From Flavobacterium circumlabens (lineage in GTDB: Bacteria; Bacteroidota; Bacteroidia; Flavobacteriales; Flavobacteriaceae): 64,000 bases of DNA. The notes under the pieces were generated by a model, which worked only from the letters and a program-made list of their open reading frames with translations, had not been told where the DNA came from and ran no database searches. Where the stretch lies: the NCBI RefSeq assembly GCF_004345565.1, contig NZ_SLWA01000003.1, positions 496,001 to 560,000 of the forward strand. The letters are read 5' to 3'. Position 1 is the first letter of the stretch. The number at the start of each line of letters is the position of its first letter. This document shows, one piece after another, positions 1-9,822 of the stretch. Both the position numbers and the translations under genes were made by a program.

Positions 1-107
1 AGATATCTCTTAATAAAGGAGGAGTAGATTCAGGTATTGCTAAACTTAACGGTCCCGATACAGGAGGAACAAGACTTTGGTGGGATACTACAGCTCCAAA
101 TTTCTAA
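1..107 (+). CDS. 3' end of a SusD-like glycan-binding lipoprotein (partial)
   Basis: Only the last 34 codons are present. They are open from the window edge (codons in phase with base 3) to a TAA at 105-107, and the peptide ends in LWWDTTAPNF. The tail alone cannot identify the family. In the F. johnsoniae chitin locus, as remembered, a susD gene lies immediately upstream of the nagB-like gene, then the GH20 gene, then chiA, which is the order found here. A hairpin follows the stop. The SusD call therefore rests on synteny and is inference. Confidence 0.55.
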   Translation, partial: ISLNKGGVDSGIAKLNGPDTGGTRLWWDTTAPNF

Positions 108-147
108 AAAATAATATCAAAAGTTAAAGAATATAAGTTTGGTTGGA

Positions 148-183
148 AAATGGTATAAGTGATGAGAGTTACTTATACCATTT
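148..183 (+). terminator. Hairpin after the SusD tail
   Basis: A perfect 13-bp inverted repeat (AAATGGTATAAGT at 148-160, its complement at 171-183) has a 10-nt loop. It lies 40 bases after the SusD stop and 39 before the next start. The arm ends in three T only, so it may be a terminator or an intercistronic mRNA-stabilising hairpin. Confidence 0.65.
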
Positions 184-222
184 CATAAACCAAAATGGGT
201 AAATACTATAAAAAGAAAAGAA

Positions 223-2160
223 ATGAAAAGTGCTTTAGAAATAAAACCTGATATCAGCTATAAAAGTGCGGGGAAATTTGAAGAAACCAGATTTGAAAAA
301 ATCCATAATGAAATCTTCAAAAATTCTGCGGAAGCTTCCCTAATTGTAGCACATGAAATCGCTCAGTTGATCAGATCTAAACAAGAGAAAGGTAAATCTT
401 GCGTATTGGGTTTAGCAACAGGTTCTTCTCCTATAAAAGTATATGAGGAACTGGTTAGAATGCACAGAGAAGAAGGCTTGAGTTTTAGCAACGTGATCAC
501 TTTTAACCTGGATGAATATTATCCGATGACAAAAGAGAACAATCAGAGCTACCATTATTTCATGCACCAGCATCTTTTTAATCACATTGATATTAAACCT
601 GAAAATGTTAATATTCCCGATGGTACGGTTTCGATTGAAGAATTGAATCAGTATTGTATCGATTACGAAATGAATATTAAAAGTGCAGGAGGTCTTGATT
701 TTCAGTTATTAGGGATTGGACGTACGGGTCACGTAGGTTTCAACGAGCCGGGATCACACATCAACTCCGGAACACGTATCATAACACTGGATCACATTAC
801 AAGAGTAGATGCCTCTTCCGATTTTAATGGTATAGACAATGTTCCTAAAAGAGCCATTACCATGGGAGTTTCCACGATCATGAGATCGAAAAGAATTGTA
901 TTAATGGCTTGGGGACAAAACAAAGCCGATATCGTCAAAAGAACCGTTCAGGGTGATATCAGTTCTGAAGTTCCTGCTACTTTTTTACAAAACCATCCCA
1001 ATGCAACTTTCGTTTTGGATCAGTCTGCAGCGGTAGAATTAACCCGTTTTAAAACACCGTGGTTAGTTGGAGAATGTATTTGGACACATGAATTAAAAAG
1101 CAAAGCAATTGTTTGGTTATGCCAAAAAACAAAACAATCTATTTTAAAATTAACAGACCGTGATTACAACAATAACGGTATGTCTGATCTTTTGGCACAA
1201 GAAGGTTCTGCTTATGATCTGAACATAAATATGTTTAACGTTTTGCAGCACACCATTACTGGATGGCCAGGCGGAAAACCCAATACGGATGATTCGCACC
1301 GTCCGGAAAGAGCCAATCCGGCCAAAAAAAGAGTGATTCTTTTTAGTCCACACCCGGATGATGACGTAATTTCTATGGGAGGAACTTTTTCAAAATTGAT
1401 AAAACAAGGACATGATGTACACGTAGTATATCAAACCTCGGGAAATATAGCCGTTACAGACGATGAAGCATTAAAATTTGCTGAGGTTTGCAGCGATTTT
1501 GTTGGCCCTGATGCCACGAAAATAAATTTTAAATCGGTTATTGAATTTTTGAATAACAAATCAGAGAATCAAATTGATTCTTTGGAAGTTCGAAAATTAA
1601 AAGGACTGATCAGAAGAAGAGAGTCTTATGCCGCAACAAGATATATTGGTCTTAAAGATGAGAATACGCACTTTTTAGATCTGCCTTTTTACGAAACCGG
1701 ACAAGTTAAAAAGAACCCATTAGGCCCTGAAGATATTGCTATCGTAAAGGATATCATTGCTAAAATAAAACCACATCAGGTATTTGCCGCAGGCGATCTT
1801 GCCGATCCGCACGGAACACATGAAGTTTGTCTGAACGCTATATTTGCCGCAATGGCAGCATTGAAGCCCGAAAGATACATGGACGATTGCTGGTTATGGC
1901 TGTACAGAGGAGCCTGGCACGAATGGGACATTCACGAAATTGATATGGCAGTCCCGTTAAGTCCGTCAGAAGTATTATTAAAACGTCACGCGATTTTATA
2001 CCACCAGTCCCAAAAAGACAGGGTAATGTTTCAGGGAAATGATTCCAGGGAATTTTGGGTAAGGGCAGAAGACCGAAACAAGAATACAGCCATCTTATAC
2101 GATGAATTAGGTTTGGCTGAATATGAGGCAATTGAAGCCTTTAAACGTTTTGATTATTAG
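223..2160 (+). CDS. nagB: Glucosamine-6-phosphate deaminase fused to a PIG-L/LmbE-type domain
   Basis: A 645-residue cytoplasmic protein without a signal peptide. Residues about 30-300 are a NagB deaminase/isomerase domain with the NLDEYYP segment (about 95-101) and GIGRTGHVGFNEP (164-176, His170). It would convert glucosamine-6-P to fructose-6-P and ammonia. Residues about 370-620 are a PIG-L/LmbE deacetylase-like domain with a zinc-binding HPDDD motif (377-381). E. coli NagB is about 266 residues, so this is the long two-domain form known in Bacteroidota. The fused domain could deacetylate an amino-sugar derivative, but its substrate is not evident. Position between a SusD tail and GH20/ChiA genes fits the last step of chitin catabolism. 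The ATG at 223 precedes the conserved region by a plausible short N-terminus. Confidence 0.93.
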   Translation: MKSALEIKPDISYKSAGKFEETRFEKIHNEIFKNSAEASLIVAHEIAQLIRSKQEKGKSCVLGLATGSSPIKVYEELVRMHREEGLSFSNVITFNLDEYYPMTKENNQSYHYFMHQHLFNHIDIKPENVNIPDGTVSIEELNQYCIDYEMNIKSAGGLDFQLLGIGRTGHVGFNEPGSHINSGTRIITLDHITRVDASSDFNGIDNVPKRAITMGVSTIMRSKRIVLMAWGQNKADIVKRTVQGDISSEVPATFLQNHPNATFVLDQSAAVELTRFKTPWLVGECIWTHELKSKAIVWLCQKTKQSILKLTDRDYNNNGMSDLLAQEGSAYDLNINMFNVLQHTITGWPGGKPNTDDSHRPERANPAKKRVILFSPHPDDDVISMGGTFSKLIKQGHDVHVVYQTSGNIAVTDDEALKFAEVCSDFVGPDATKINFKSVIEFLNNKSENQIDSLEVRKLKGLIRRRESYAATRYIGLKDENTHFLDLPFYETGQVKKNPLGPEDIAIVKDIIAKIKPHQVFAAGDLADPHGTHEVCLNAIFAAMAALKPERYMDDCWLWLYRGAWHEWDIHEIDMAVPLSPSEVLLKRHAILYHQSQKDRVMFQGNDSREFWVRAEDRNKNTAILYDELGLAEYEAIEAFKRFDY

Positions 2161-2204
2161 AAGTTGTTTTTAAAACCGATTCGGGTGAGAGCGAATCAAA
2201 TTAC

Positions 2205-2261
2205 AAAATTCAGATTGATCTCATAGGAAAGTGAGGTTCGGCAGAGATCCTTCTGAGTTTT
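2205..2261 (+). terminator. Imperfect inverted repeat between nagB and the GH20 gene
   Basis: Bases 2205-2222 (AAAATTCAGATTGATCTC) pair imperfectly (about 14 of 18) with 2244-2261, followed by T-rich sequence. A smaller GATTCG/CGAATC hairpin is at 2178-2197. They may form a partial terminator or processing site between cotranscribed genes. Confidence 0.35.
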
Positions 2262-2318
2262 GTTTCTTTATCTATTTATTAATGTTGTCTCCGGATAACA
2301 TCTTTCAAAAACATTAAA

Positions 2319-4385
2319 ATGAAATATTTATTAGTCCTACTATTAGCGGGTTTCACCTCTGGCGCTCAGATTCAGAAAGAGCAGCTCAACCTTATGCCCT
2401 GGCCTCAGAGTATTGTATTAAATGACGGCAGTTTTACTTTAACCAAAAATTTTAAAGTAAATATTACCGGAAATCCAAATCCAAGAATCTTTGGTGGTGT
2501 AACACGTTTTTTACGTCGCTTAGATGGTAGAACCGGTATTTTTTTCGAACAGGGTTTTATTGCAAAATTAAATGAAGTTCCAACAGCTGAATTACAGATC
2601 AACTGTACCAAAAGCGGGAAAATTGCCTTATATGAAGATGAAAGTTATCACTTAGATATCAGTCAGAACAAAATTACAATAAACGCAACCAGCGATTTAG
2701 GGGCACTGCATGGCCTTGAAACGTTATTGCAGCTCTTACAGAATAATGGTACCTCATTTTATTTTCCGAATTCCCAAATTTCAGATTTTCCAAGATTTAC
2801 CTGGAGAGGCCTGATGATCGATGCGGCAAGGCATTTTCAGCCGGTTGATGTAATCAAGAGAAATATTGACGCACTGGCAGCGATGAAAATGAATGTTTTC
2901 CACTGGCATTTAGTAGACGATCAGGGATGGAGAATTGAAATGAAAAAACATACAAAATTAATAGAATTAGCTTCGGATGGATTGTATTATACACAGGAAG
3001 AAATTAAAAGTATCGTAAAATATGCTGATGAGCGCGGTATTTTAATTGTTCCGGAAATAGATGTTCCCGGCCACGGATCAGCCATTTTAACGGCTTATCC
3101 TGAAATTGGCAGTAAAGTGACTACACTGACTGGCGGAACTTCAGAAAAAAATATTCAGGGAACCGCTATTGCGACCTATGGAATTGAAAGAAATGCGGGT
3201 ATTTTTTCACCAACATTAGATCCTTCAAATCCTAAAACCTATCAATTACTCAGTGAGTTTTTTGACGAAGTGTGCCCTCTATTTCCCGGGTCTTATTTTC
3301 ATATCGGGGGAGATGAAAACGAAGGGAAAGATTGGGACGCGAATCCAAAAATTCAGGAGTTTAAAAAGAAAAATAAGTTAGCCAACAATCACGAATTACA
3401 AACGTATTTCACCATGCAGCTGGTACCCATGCTTAAAAAACATGGCAAACAACTCATGGGATGGGAAGAAATTTTAACAAAAAATATGTCCAAAGAAGCA
3501 ATCATACATTCCTGGAGAGGTCCAAATGAAGGAGTTATGGCCGGACAATCATTAGTAGACGCCGTAAAAAAAGGATACAAGACCGTTTTGTCAAACGGAT
3601 ATTATATCGATTTGATGTATCCGGTAGAAAGTCATTATCTGAATGATCCAATGCCAAAAGGAGCCGATTTATCTGCTGAGGAAAAAGAAAGAATTTTAGG
3701 AGGAGAAGCCACGATGTGGACAGAGCTTGCAACGCCAGCCACCATAGATTCAAGAGTATGGCCGAGAACAGCTGCAATTGCCGAAAGACTCTGGTCTGCC
3801 GAAACGGTTATTGATGTACCAAACATGCGAAAACGTCTGGATGTAGTTTCTTTCAGACTCGAAGAACTCGGACTGACACACATTCGCAATAAAGCGGTTA
3901 TTTTAAGAAATATCGCTAACAATCAGAGTATAAAATCGCTGAGCGAATTTTCGAATGTTTGTGAGCCTTTAAAAGGATATAAACGTAATAAAGGCGGAAC
4001 AGAATATCAAATGTATTCCCCGCTTACCCTTTTTGCAGATGCCTGTACGCCTGATGCGAAAGATGCTTTGGCGTTTGATGATGCAGTTAGTCAATATCTG
4101 GCCAATAAATCACCTGAAAATAAAGCAAAAGTAGCGGCATATTTAAACAAATGGATTGCTGTCAATAAAGGTTTAAATGAACTAAGTTCCAATGCACCGT
4201 TAGTTCAGCCCATTTTACCTTTAGCTAAAAAGTTAAATGATATATCAGAGCAGCTATTACTTGTTTTGGATAACAAATCAACTTTAAAAGCAGAGGACCT
4301 GCAAAAACTGGTAGAAGAATGTGACTCCAAAGATTATGCTGATGTGGAGCTGGCCGTATACAAAAGTTTAAAGAAATTAATATAA
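2319..4385 (+). CDS. GH20 beta-N-acetylhexosaminidase
   Basis: A 688-residue exported enzyme with an N-terminal signal peptide (MKYLLVLLLAGFTSGAQ). It would cleave terminal GlcNAc from chitin oligosaccharides. A GH20 domain 2 occupies about residues 30-155 and the catalytic barrel about 158-520. The barrel entry reads FTWRGLMIDAARHF. The catalytic pair Asp332-Glu333 sits in HIGGDEN, giving substrate-assisted (oxazoline) catalysis by family analogy. The roughly 150-residue C-terminal tail is helical and I do not recognise it. Between the deaminase and the chitinase, it would turn ChiA products into free GlcNAc in the periplasm. There is no T9SS tail, so a periplasmic location is likely. Confidence 0.95.
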   Translation: MKYLLVLLLAGFTSGAQIQKEQLNLMPWPQSIVLNDGSFTLTKNFKVNITGNPNPRIFGGVTRFLRRLDGRTGIFFEQGFIAKLNEVPTAELQINCTKSGKIALYEDESYHLDISQNKITINATSDLGALHGLETLLQLLQNNGTSFYFPNSQISDFPRFTWRGLMIDAARHFQPVDVIKRNIDALAAMKMNVFHWHLVDDQGWRIEMKKHTKLIELASDGLYYTQEEIKSIVKYADERGILIVPEIDVPGHGSAILTAYPEIGSKVTTLTGGTSEKNIQGTAIATYGIERNAGIFSPTLDPSNPKTYQLLSEFFDEVCPLFPGSYFHIGGDENEGKDWDANPKIQEFKKKNKLANNHELQTYFTMQLVPMLKKHGKQLMGWEEILTKNMSKEAIIHSWRGPNEGVMAGQSLVDAVKKGYKTVLSNGYYIDLMYPVESHYLNDPMPKGADLSAEEKERILGGEATMWTELATPATIDSRVWPRTAAIAERLWSAETVIDVPNMRKRLDVVSFRLEELGLTHIRNKAVILRNIANNQSIKSLSEFSNVCEPLKGYKRNKGGTEYQMYSPLTLFADACTPDAKDALAFDDAVSQYLANKSPENKAKVAAYLNKWIAVNKGLNELSSNAPLVQPILPLAKKLNDISEQLLLVLDNKSTLKAEDLQKLVEECDSKDYADVELAVYKSLKKLI

Positions 4386-4434
4386 AAGTTAGGTTTGAAT
4401 TAGTAGTTAGTAATTTTAAGTTACCAGATTGTTT

Positions 4435-4471
4435 AGTTATCTCTATCAGAAGTTTTCTGGTAGAGATAATT
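4435..4471 (+). terminator. Hairpin after the GH20 gene
   Basis: A long stem pairs 4438-4451 (TATCTCTATCAGAA) with 4455-4468, with one G-T wobble and a 3-nt loop; weaker pairs extend it to 4435 and 4471. It lies 50 bases after the GH20 stop and lacks a strong T run. It probably separates chiA transcription from the upstream genes. Confidence 0.65.
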
Positions 4472-4893
4472 ATAGTAACGAACGAAGAACGGCTCTTTTA
4501 AACGCTTAAAATAAATTAAAAATAAGTATTAAAATAACCATCAATATATTTATTAACCTTTAAAAACCAAATAAGAGAATAAACAAAAACATGACAAGAA
4601 AGTAGAATTTTAGAAAGTAGAATTGCCCCCCAAATTTATCTTTTTTTATTTATTACTAATTTTTTAAAAAAGAAGTATATATAAATATCAATCAATACTA
4701 TTTGCTAATGATTATGGAAATCAGTAATAGTAATATTTATTTATAGAAGTAAATCGAATTAATTTCCAATGATTGCAATGTTTTCTATTTGCAATTGATT
4801 GAATCCCCGTTATTGTTTTTTACATGCTGAATTTCAGTGTGTAAGTGATTGTAATTGGAATATTTTTTTTCTATTAACCAATATTAATTAATT
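4472..4893 (+). other. AT-rich non-coding region before chiA
   Basis: No coding frame is apparent. A 13-bp direct repeat (AGAAAGTAGAATT at 4597-4609 and 4612-4624) is followed by C6 and long A/T runs. The length and position suggest that chiA has its own promoter here, but I found no exact TAnnTTTG box. Confidence 0.4.
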
Positions 4894-7800
4894 ATGAAAC
4901 ATTATTACAGATTGCTTTTATTGTTATTGTTTCCCTTACTCGCGTCAGCCCAACCAGCTCACGGTAAGAAAGTAGTGGGATATTATGCGCAATGGTCTAT
5001 TTATGCCCGGGATTTTAACGTTCCGAAAATTGATGGAAGTAAATTGACGCATTTGAATTATTCCTTTTATGGAACAACTTTTGATCCGGCCCATCCGGAG
5101 AATACAAAGTTGCTATGTTTAGATTCCTATGCTGATTTTGAGCATATGGAAGGTGGAATTCCGTGGGATGCTCCTGTAAAAGGGAACTTTTATGACTTGA
5201 AAAAATTAAAAGAAAAGTATCCGCATTTAAAAATTTTAATTTCTGTCGGAGGTTGGACTAAAGGTCAGGATCTTTCTCCAATTGCCGCAAGTCCGGTAGC
5301 AAGAGCCGCTTTGGCTGCAGATATGGCAAACTTTATTGTCACTTATCCCTTTATTGACGGATTCGACATTGACTGGGAATATCCTCTTTCCGGAGGAACA
5401 GACGGTACTGAAGTGATTAACGGAGCACCAATTCCTCCACAAAAGTACAGTCCGGACGACAACAAAAATCTGGTTTATTTATTGAAAGCAATGCGTCAGG
5501 CAATGCCGAATAAATTGATTACGATTGCAGCCGGAAATAATGTTAGAAAAGTGGCACAACAATATTTAGGGCCATCTAACAGAGCACAATACGGAATGAC
5601 AGAAGACATTTCGACTTACTGTGATTACATTACCTATTTTGGATATGATTTTGGTGGAAACTGGTATGATAAAACCTGCTACAATGCACCATTGTACGGT
5701 AGTGGAAACACAAACGATCCGCTATATGGCGCAGCACAGTCAGAATCATTGGATGAACTGACCAGTCAATACTTAAATGTTGTTGGTTTTCCAGCGAATA
5801 AACTGATCATGGGATTGCCTTTTTACGGTAAAAAATTTGATCATGTTGCCACTAACTCAACCAACGGATTATTCGTTTCAGCACCAAGAGATATAGTTTC
5901 AGGGTGTACCAATCCTCAAAATCCGATCGGAACCTGGGATGGCCCTGCTGCCTGCGAACGTTCCGGAAGTATCGAAATTTGCGACTTAGTCGGAAATCCG
6001 GTTACCAACTCACACGCCTATTTAGATCCTACTACCATGTTGGTTACGCCAACGGCTGCGGCTGCAGGATGGGTACGTTATTTTGACAATACCACGAAAG
6101 TTCCTTATTTATACAATGCTACTTTAAAACAGTTTATCAGTTATGAAGATAAGCAATCGATGGACTTAAAAGTGCAGTATATCAAATCAAGAAATCTTGC
6201 CGGAGGTATGGTTTGGGAATTATCTCAGGACACCAGAGGCGCTATCCCGAACTCCTTATTAACTCAGGTAGATACTTCATTTGGAAGCGTTGTTCCGGGA
6301 ACAGTTAGCATTTCAGGCTCTGTAAAAAACGGAGCAGCTTTAGTTCCGAATGTTACAGTTGAATTGCGCAACGCCAGTAATGTAGTATTGCAAACCGTAG
6401 TTTCTACAGGAGGTAATTTTACATTCAGCAACTTAACTTCAGGACAAAATTATATCCTTACAGCCTTAAAAGCAACTTATACCTTTACGCCTGTGACTTT
6501 GACAAACGTGACAGTTAATCAAACGGCCGTTGTCATCAACGGAAGTCAGCCTTTGTATACCGTTAGCGGAACGGTACTGAACGGAGCAACTCCGGTATCA
6601 GGTGTTACAGTAACAGCTACGTCAGGAGCAACCGTACTAACAGCGGTTTCTAATGCAAGCGGAGTTTATAGCGTTGCAGGCTTAACAGCCGGACTTAACT
6701 TTACGGTTACAGCTGCAAAAACAGGATTCTCCTACACGCCAACTTCAACCGTTTATAATGCAATCGATGCCAATAAAACGTTGAATTTTGCTCAGGGTGC
6801 ACCAGTTGTTTATTACACGATAAGTGGAACTGTTTTAAACAACACCACTCCGGTTTCGGGCGTAACGGTTACGGCAACTTCCACAGCCGGAACTTTTACA
6901 GCCACTACAAACGCTAGCGGAGCGTATTCGATTGCTAATTTACCGTCAGGCGGAAATTATACGGTAACAGCAGCTTTGGCAGGACAAACGTATACTCCGG
7001 CTTCAACCGTTTATACGAATTTAACAGCCAACAAAACATTAAACTTTACACAGAATGTTATTGTAGTTCCGACCAATAAAATTAGCGGAACAGTTAAAAA
7101 CGGATCAACTCCGGTTGCCGGTGCAAAAGTAGAAATCGTTTTACCGTGGACAGATAGCACACACAACTGGAAAAGCGTTATTGCGGTAACAGATGCACAA
7201 GGAAAATACAGTTTTGATAATTCGGTTGTAGCAGGTTATACCACCGTTACAAGTCTTAAATTAAACAGCTGGGAAAATGGTGAAGTAAGCTATTTCCCTA
7301 ATAACCTGGCAAACTTTGCTGTTCCTGCAAACCCAACGGTTTACAATTTTAATACAAGCTCTACAGCAAAATCAGCATTGGCTGCCGTTGTAAATTTAAT
7401 CAGCGGATCGGTTAAAAACGGAACAACTCCGGTTGCTGGTGCAAAAGTAGAAATTGTTTTACCATGGACAGATAACACGCACAACTGGAAAAGTGTATTG
7501 GCAACAACAGATGCATCGGGAAATTATACTTTTGATAATTCAGTTGTAGCAGGATATACACAAATTTTAAGTTTGAAATTGAACTCATGGGAAAATGGTG
7601 AAGCGACTTATTATCCAAATAACTTAGCCAACTTTGCAGTTCCAACAACTCCAACGGTTTATAATTTTAACAGACAGGCGGTGGTTGCAACTAAGCCAGT
7701 AGTTACCATCACAGCGCCAACAGCTTCGGCGATTGCTATCAATTTAGGATCAGCAATTAATTTTGTGGCAAGTGTTGGATTAAGTGCTGCTGATGCCACT

Positions 7801-9633
7801 ACAATCTCCTCTGTTGTATTTAGTTTAGATGGACAAAGCCTGAGTGCTGCCAATTCTTCGGGAACTTATACAGCCGTTTGGACACCAGCAGCAAATCAGT
7901 TTTCGCTTGCTCATACGTTAACCGTTACGGCAACTGCATCAAACGGAACAACAGAGTCAAAAACATATAGTTTTACATTAAGTTGTTCAGGTGCAAACTG
8001 CCCAAATGCAGCACCGGTAATTACCTGGAATTCACCATCAAATACTACTGTAAACCAAAGTTCTTTCCAGGTGGTGCCAATTTCAGTTACAGCTGTTGAT
8101 AGTAAGGGATCAGTTTCAGGTGTTACTATTACCATAAATGGAGGTACATTTAACATGACAGCAGGTACAAATAATACTTATACGTATAATTTTACACCAG
8201 CTGCTTATAAGGATTATCCGGTTGTAATCAAAGCAACCGATAATCAATCGGGCGTAACGACATTAAACAATACAATTAAAATTGCTCCGGTGAGCACTAA
8301 TAGATTTATCCCGCTTCCATCTAAAATTATTTTAGGATACGCACATTCCTGGGAAAATGCTGGTGCTCCATTTTTATATTTTTCTCAAATGGTGGGAAGT
8401 AAGTTTAACGTAGTCGATTATTCTTTCGTAGAAACAGTGAATCGTGATGGTTATACACCAGTGTTAACTACAAATGATACCAGATATTTGACCAATGGAG
8501 TTTTCAATAAGCAATTGTTGAAAAATGATATAAAATCCTTAAGAGATAGCGGCGTTCCTGTTATTGTTTCTATTGGAGGTCAAAATGGTCATGTTGTTTT
8601 GGACAATGTAGCTCAAAAAAATATTTTTGTTAATGGTCTGAAAGCCATTATTGATGAGTATCAGTTTGATGGAGTTGATATTGATTTTGAAGGCGGATCG
8701 ATGAATTTTAATGCAGGAGGTTTAAGAGATATTTCTTATGCGGGAATTTCTGCTTATCCAAGATTAAAAAACGTAGTAGATGCTTTCAAAGAATTAAAAG
8801 CGTACTACGGCCCTGGATTTTTATTAACCGCAGCTCCGGAAACACAATACGTACAAGGAGGATATTCTACCTATACGGATACTTTTGGTTCCTTCCTGCC
8901 AATCATTCAAAACTTGCGTAATGAATTGGATTTGCTAGCGGTACAATTGTATAATACAGGAGGAGAAAACGGATTAGATGGTCAGTATTATGGTTCAGCT
9001 AAGAAAGCAAACATGGTAACAGCCCTGACTGACATGGTAATAAAAGGGTATAATATTGCTACAACAGGAATGCATTTTGATGGTTTACCGGCCTCAAAAG
9101 TTCTGATTGCCTTACCAGCTTGTCCAAGTGCAGCAGGCAGCGGTTATTTAACGCCGGCAGAAGGAATTAGTGCTATGCATTATTTAAGAACCGGAACCAC
9201 TTTTTCAGGAAGAACATACACTATGCAGCCAGGCGGTCCATATCCTTCTTTAAGAGGTTTAATGACCTGGTCTGTAAACTGGGATGCATCTTCTTGTGGT
9301 AATTCATCTGAATTATCTAAAGCGTATGCCACTTATTTTGCTTCACAGTCAGCAGCAAAAACATTGTCTCTTGACAAAATTGAAGTGAAGAGTAATACGA
9401 TAGCTTATTTTAAAAATGATGCCTTATCGGTTACAAATGAAACCGAAGATATTGCTCAGGTGGATGTATTTAATTCAATCGGACAATCTATTGTGAGTCA
9501 TAAAAACGTTCAGCATAATAAAGAAGTACTGCTTCAAAACCAAAGTTTCTCTACTAAACAATTATTTATAGTGATAGTGACTGACAAAGCAGGAAATAGA
9601 AAATCATTCAAAGTAATGAATTTTTTAAACTAA
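4894..9633 (+). CDS. chiA: ChiA-type secreted chitinase with two GH18 domains
   Basis: A 1579-residue multidomain exochitinase/endochitinase. After a signal peptide (about 1-19), the first GH18 domain (about 24-470) carries DGFDIDWE with catalytic Glu162. Residues about 475-930 hold a chain of CNA-B/carboxypeptidase-regulatory-like beta-sandwich repeats, the last two nearly identical. Ig-like modules follow (about 930-1130). The second GH18 domain (about 1140-1490) carries DGVDIDFE with Glu1266. The last 70 residues (VDVFNSIGQSIV onward) resemble a T9SS C-terminal targeting domain. Length and architecture match F. johnsoniae ChiA (about 1578 residues, from memory), which is secreted by the T9SS and needed for growth on chitin. 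It is expected to act outside the cell. The downstream terminator closes the locus. Confidence 0.96.
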   Translation: MKHYYRLLLLLLFPLLASAQPAHGKKVVGYYAQWSIYARDFNVPKIDGSKLTHLNYSFYGTTFDPAHPENTKLLCLDSYADFEHMEGGIPWDAPVKGNFYDLKKLKEKYPHLKILISVGGWTKGQDLSPIAASPVARAALAADMANFIVTYPFIDGFDIDWEYPLSGGTDGTEVINGAPIPPQKYSPDDNKNLVYLLKAMRQAMPNKLITIAAGNNVRKVAQQYLGPSNRAQYGMTEDISTYCDYITYFGYDFGGNWYDKTCYNAPLYGSGNTNDPLYGAAQSESLDELTSQYLNVVGFPANKLIMGLPFYGKKFDHVATNSTNGLFVSAPRDIVSGCTNPQNPIGTWDGPAACERSGSIEICDLVGNPVTNSHAYLDPTTMLVTPTAAAAGWVRYFDNTTKVPYLYNATLKQFISYEDKQSMDLKVQYIKSRNLAGGMVWELSQDTRGAIPNSLLTQVDTSFGSVVPGTVSISGSVKNGAALVPNVTVELRNASNVVLQTVVSTGGNFTFSNLTSGQNYILTALKATYTFTPVTLTNVTVNQTAVVINGSQPLYTVSGTVLNGATPVSGVTVTATSGATVLTAVSNASGVYSVAGLTAGLNFTVTAAKTGFSYTPTSTVYNAIDANKTLNFAQGAPVVYYTISGTVLNNTTPVSGVTVTATSTAGTFTATTNASGAYSIANLPSGGNYTVTAALAGQTYTPASTVYTNLTANKTLNFTQNVIVVPTNKISGTVKNGSTPVAGAKVEIVLPWTDSTHNWKSVIAVTDAQGKYSFDNSVVAGYTTVTSLKLNSWENGEVSYFPNNLANFAVPANPTVYNFNTSSTAKSALAAVVNLISGSVKNGTTPVAGAKVEIVLPWTDNTHNWKSVLATTDASGNYTFDNSVVAGYTQILSLKLNSWENGEATYYPNNLANFAVPTTPTVYNFNRQAVVATKPVVTITAPTASAIAINLGSAINFVASVGLSAADATTISSVVFSLDGQSLSAANSSGTYTAVWTPAANQFSLAHTLTVTATASNGTTESKTYSFTLSCSGANCPNAAPVITWNSPSNTTVNQSSFQVVPISVTAVDSKGSVSGVTITINGGTFNMTAGTNNTYTYNFTPAAYKDYPVVIKATDNQSGVTTLNNTIKIAPVSTNRFIPLPSKIILGYAHSWENAGAPFLYFSQMVGSKFNVVDYSFVETVNRDGYTPVLTTNDTRYLTNGVFNKQLLKNDIKSLRDSGVPVIVSIGGQNGHVVLDNVAQKNIFVNGLKAIIDEYQFDGVDIDFEGGSMNFNAGGLRDISYAGISAYPRLKNVVDAFKELKAYYGPGFLLTAAPETQYVQGGYSTYTDTFGSFLPIIQNLRNELDLLAVQLYNTGGENGLDGQYYGSAKKANMVTALTDMVIKGYNIATTGMHFDGLPASKVLIALPACPSAAGSGYLTPAEGISAMHYLRTGTTFSGRTYTMQPGGPYPSLRGLMTWSVNWDASSCGNSSELSKAYATYFASQSAAKTLSLDKIEVKSNTIAYFKNDALSVTNETEDIAQVDVFNSIGQSIVSHKNVQHNKEVLLQNQSFSTKQLFIVIVTDKAGNRKSFKVMNFLN
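7081..7671 (+). repeat. Tandem internal duplication in chiA
   Basis: Two copies of a roughly 91-codon module begin at residues 730 (7081) and 836 (7399), 318 bp apart. They share segments such as KNGxTPVAGAKVEIVLPWTD, LKLNSWENGE and PNNLANFAVP. The DNA is also close but differs mainly at third positions, so the duplication is older than the most recent events. The module looks like a beta-sandwich linker or carbohydrate-binding unit. Confidence 0.9.
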
Positions 9634-9792
9634 GGTTTACGAAAGAAGAATGGAAAAATTAGAAATAAAAAAATTGGGACGGTTAAAATTGAGTTTGGTT
9701 ATTTATTTTTTAATCTGGTTTTTATATTTCGAATAAATGCAGCGAATTTAAGTGATTTGTTATTTGGTTTTCACTTAGAGGAGTGCATTATG

Positions 9793-9822
9793 AACCCGAC
9801 AATTGTATTGTCGGGTTTTTTT
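9793..9822 (+). terminator. Rho-independent terminator after chiA
   Basis: A perfect 10-bp stem (AACCCGACAA at 9793-9802, complement at 9808-9817) with a 5-nt loop is followed by an uninterrupted T run. This is the clearest terminator in the window and marks the end of the chitin locus. Confidence 0.92.
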
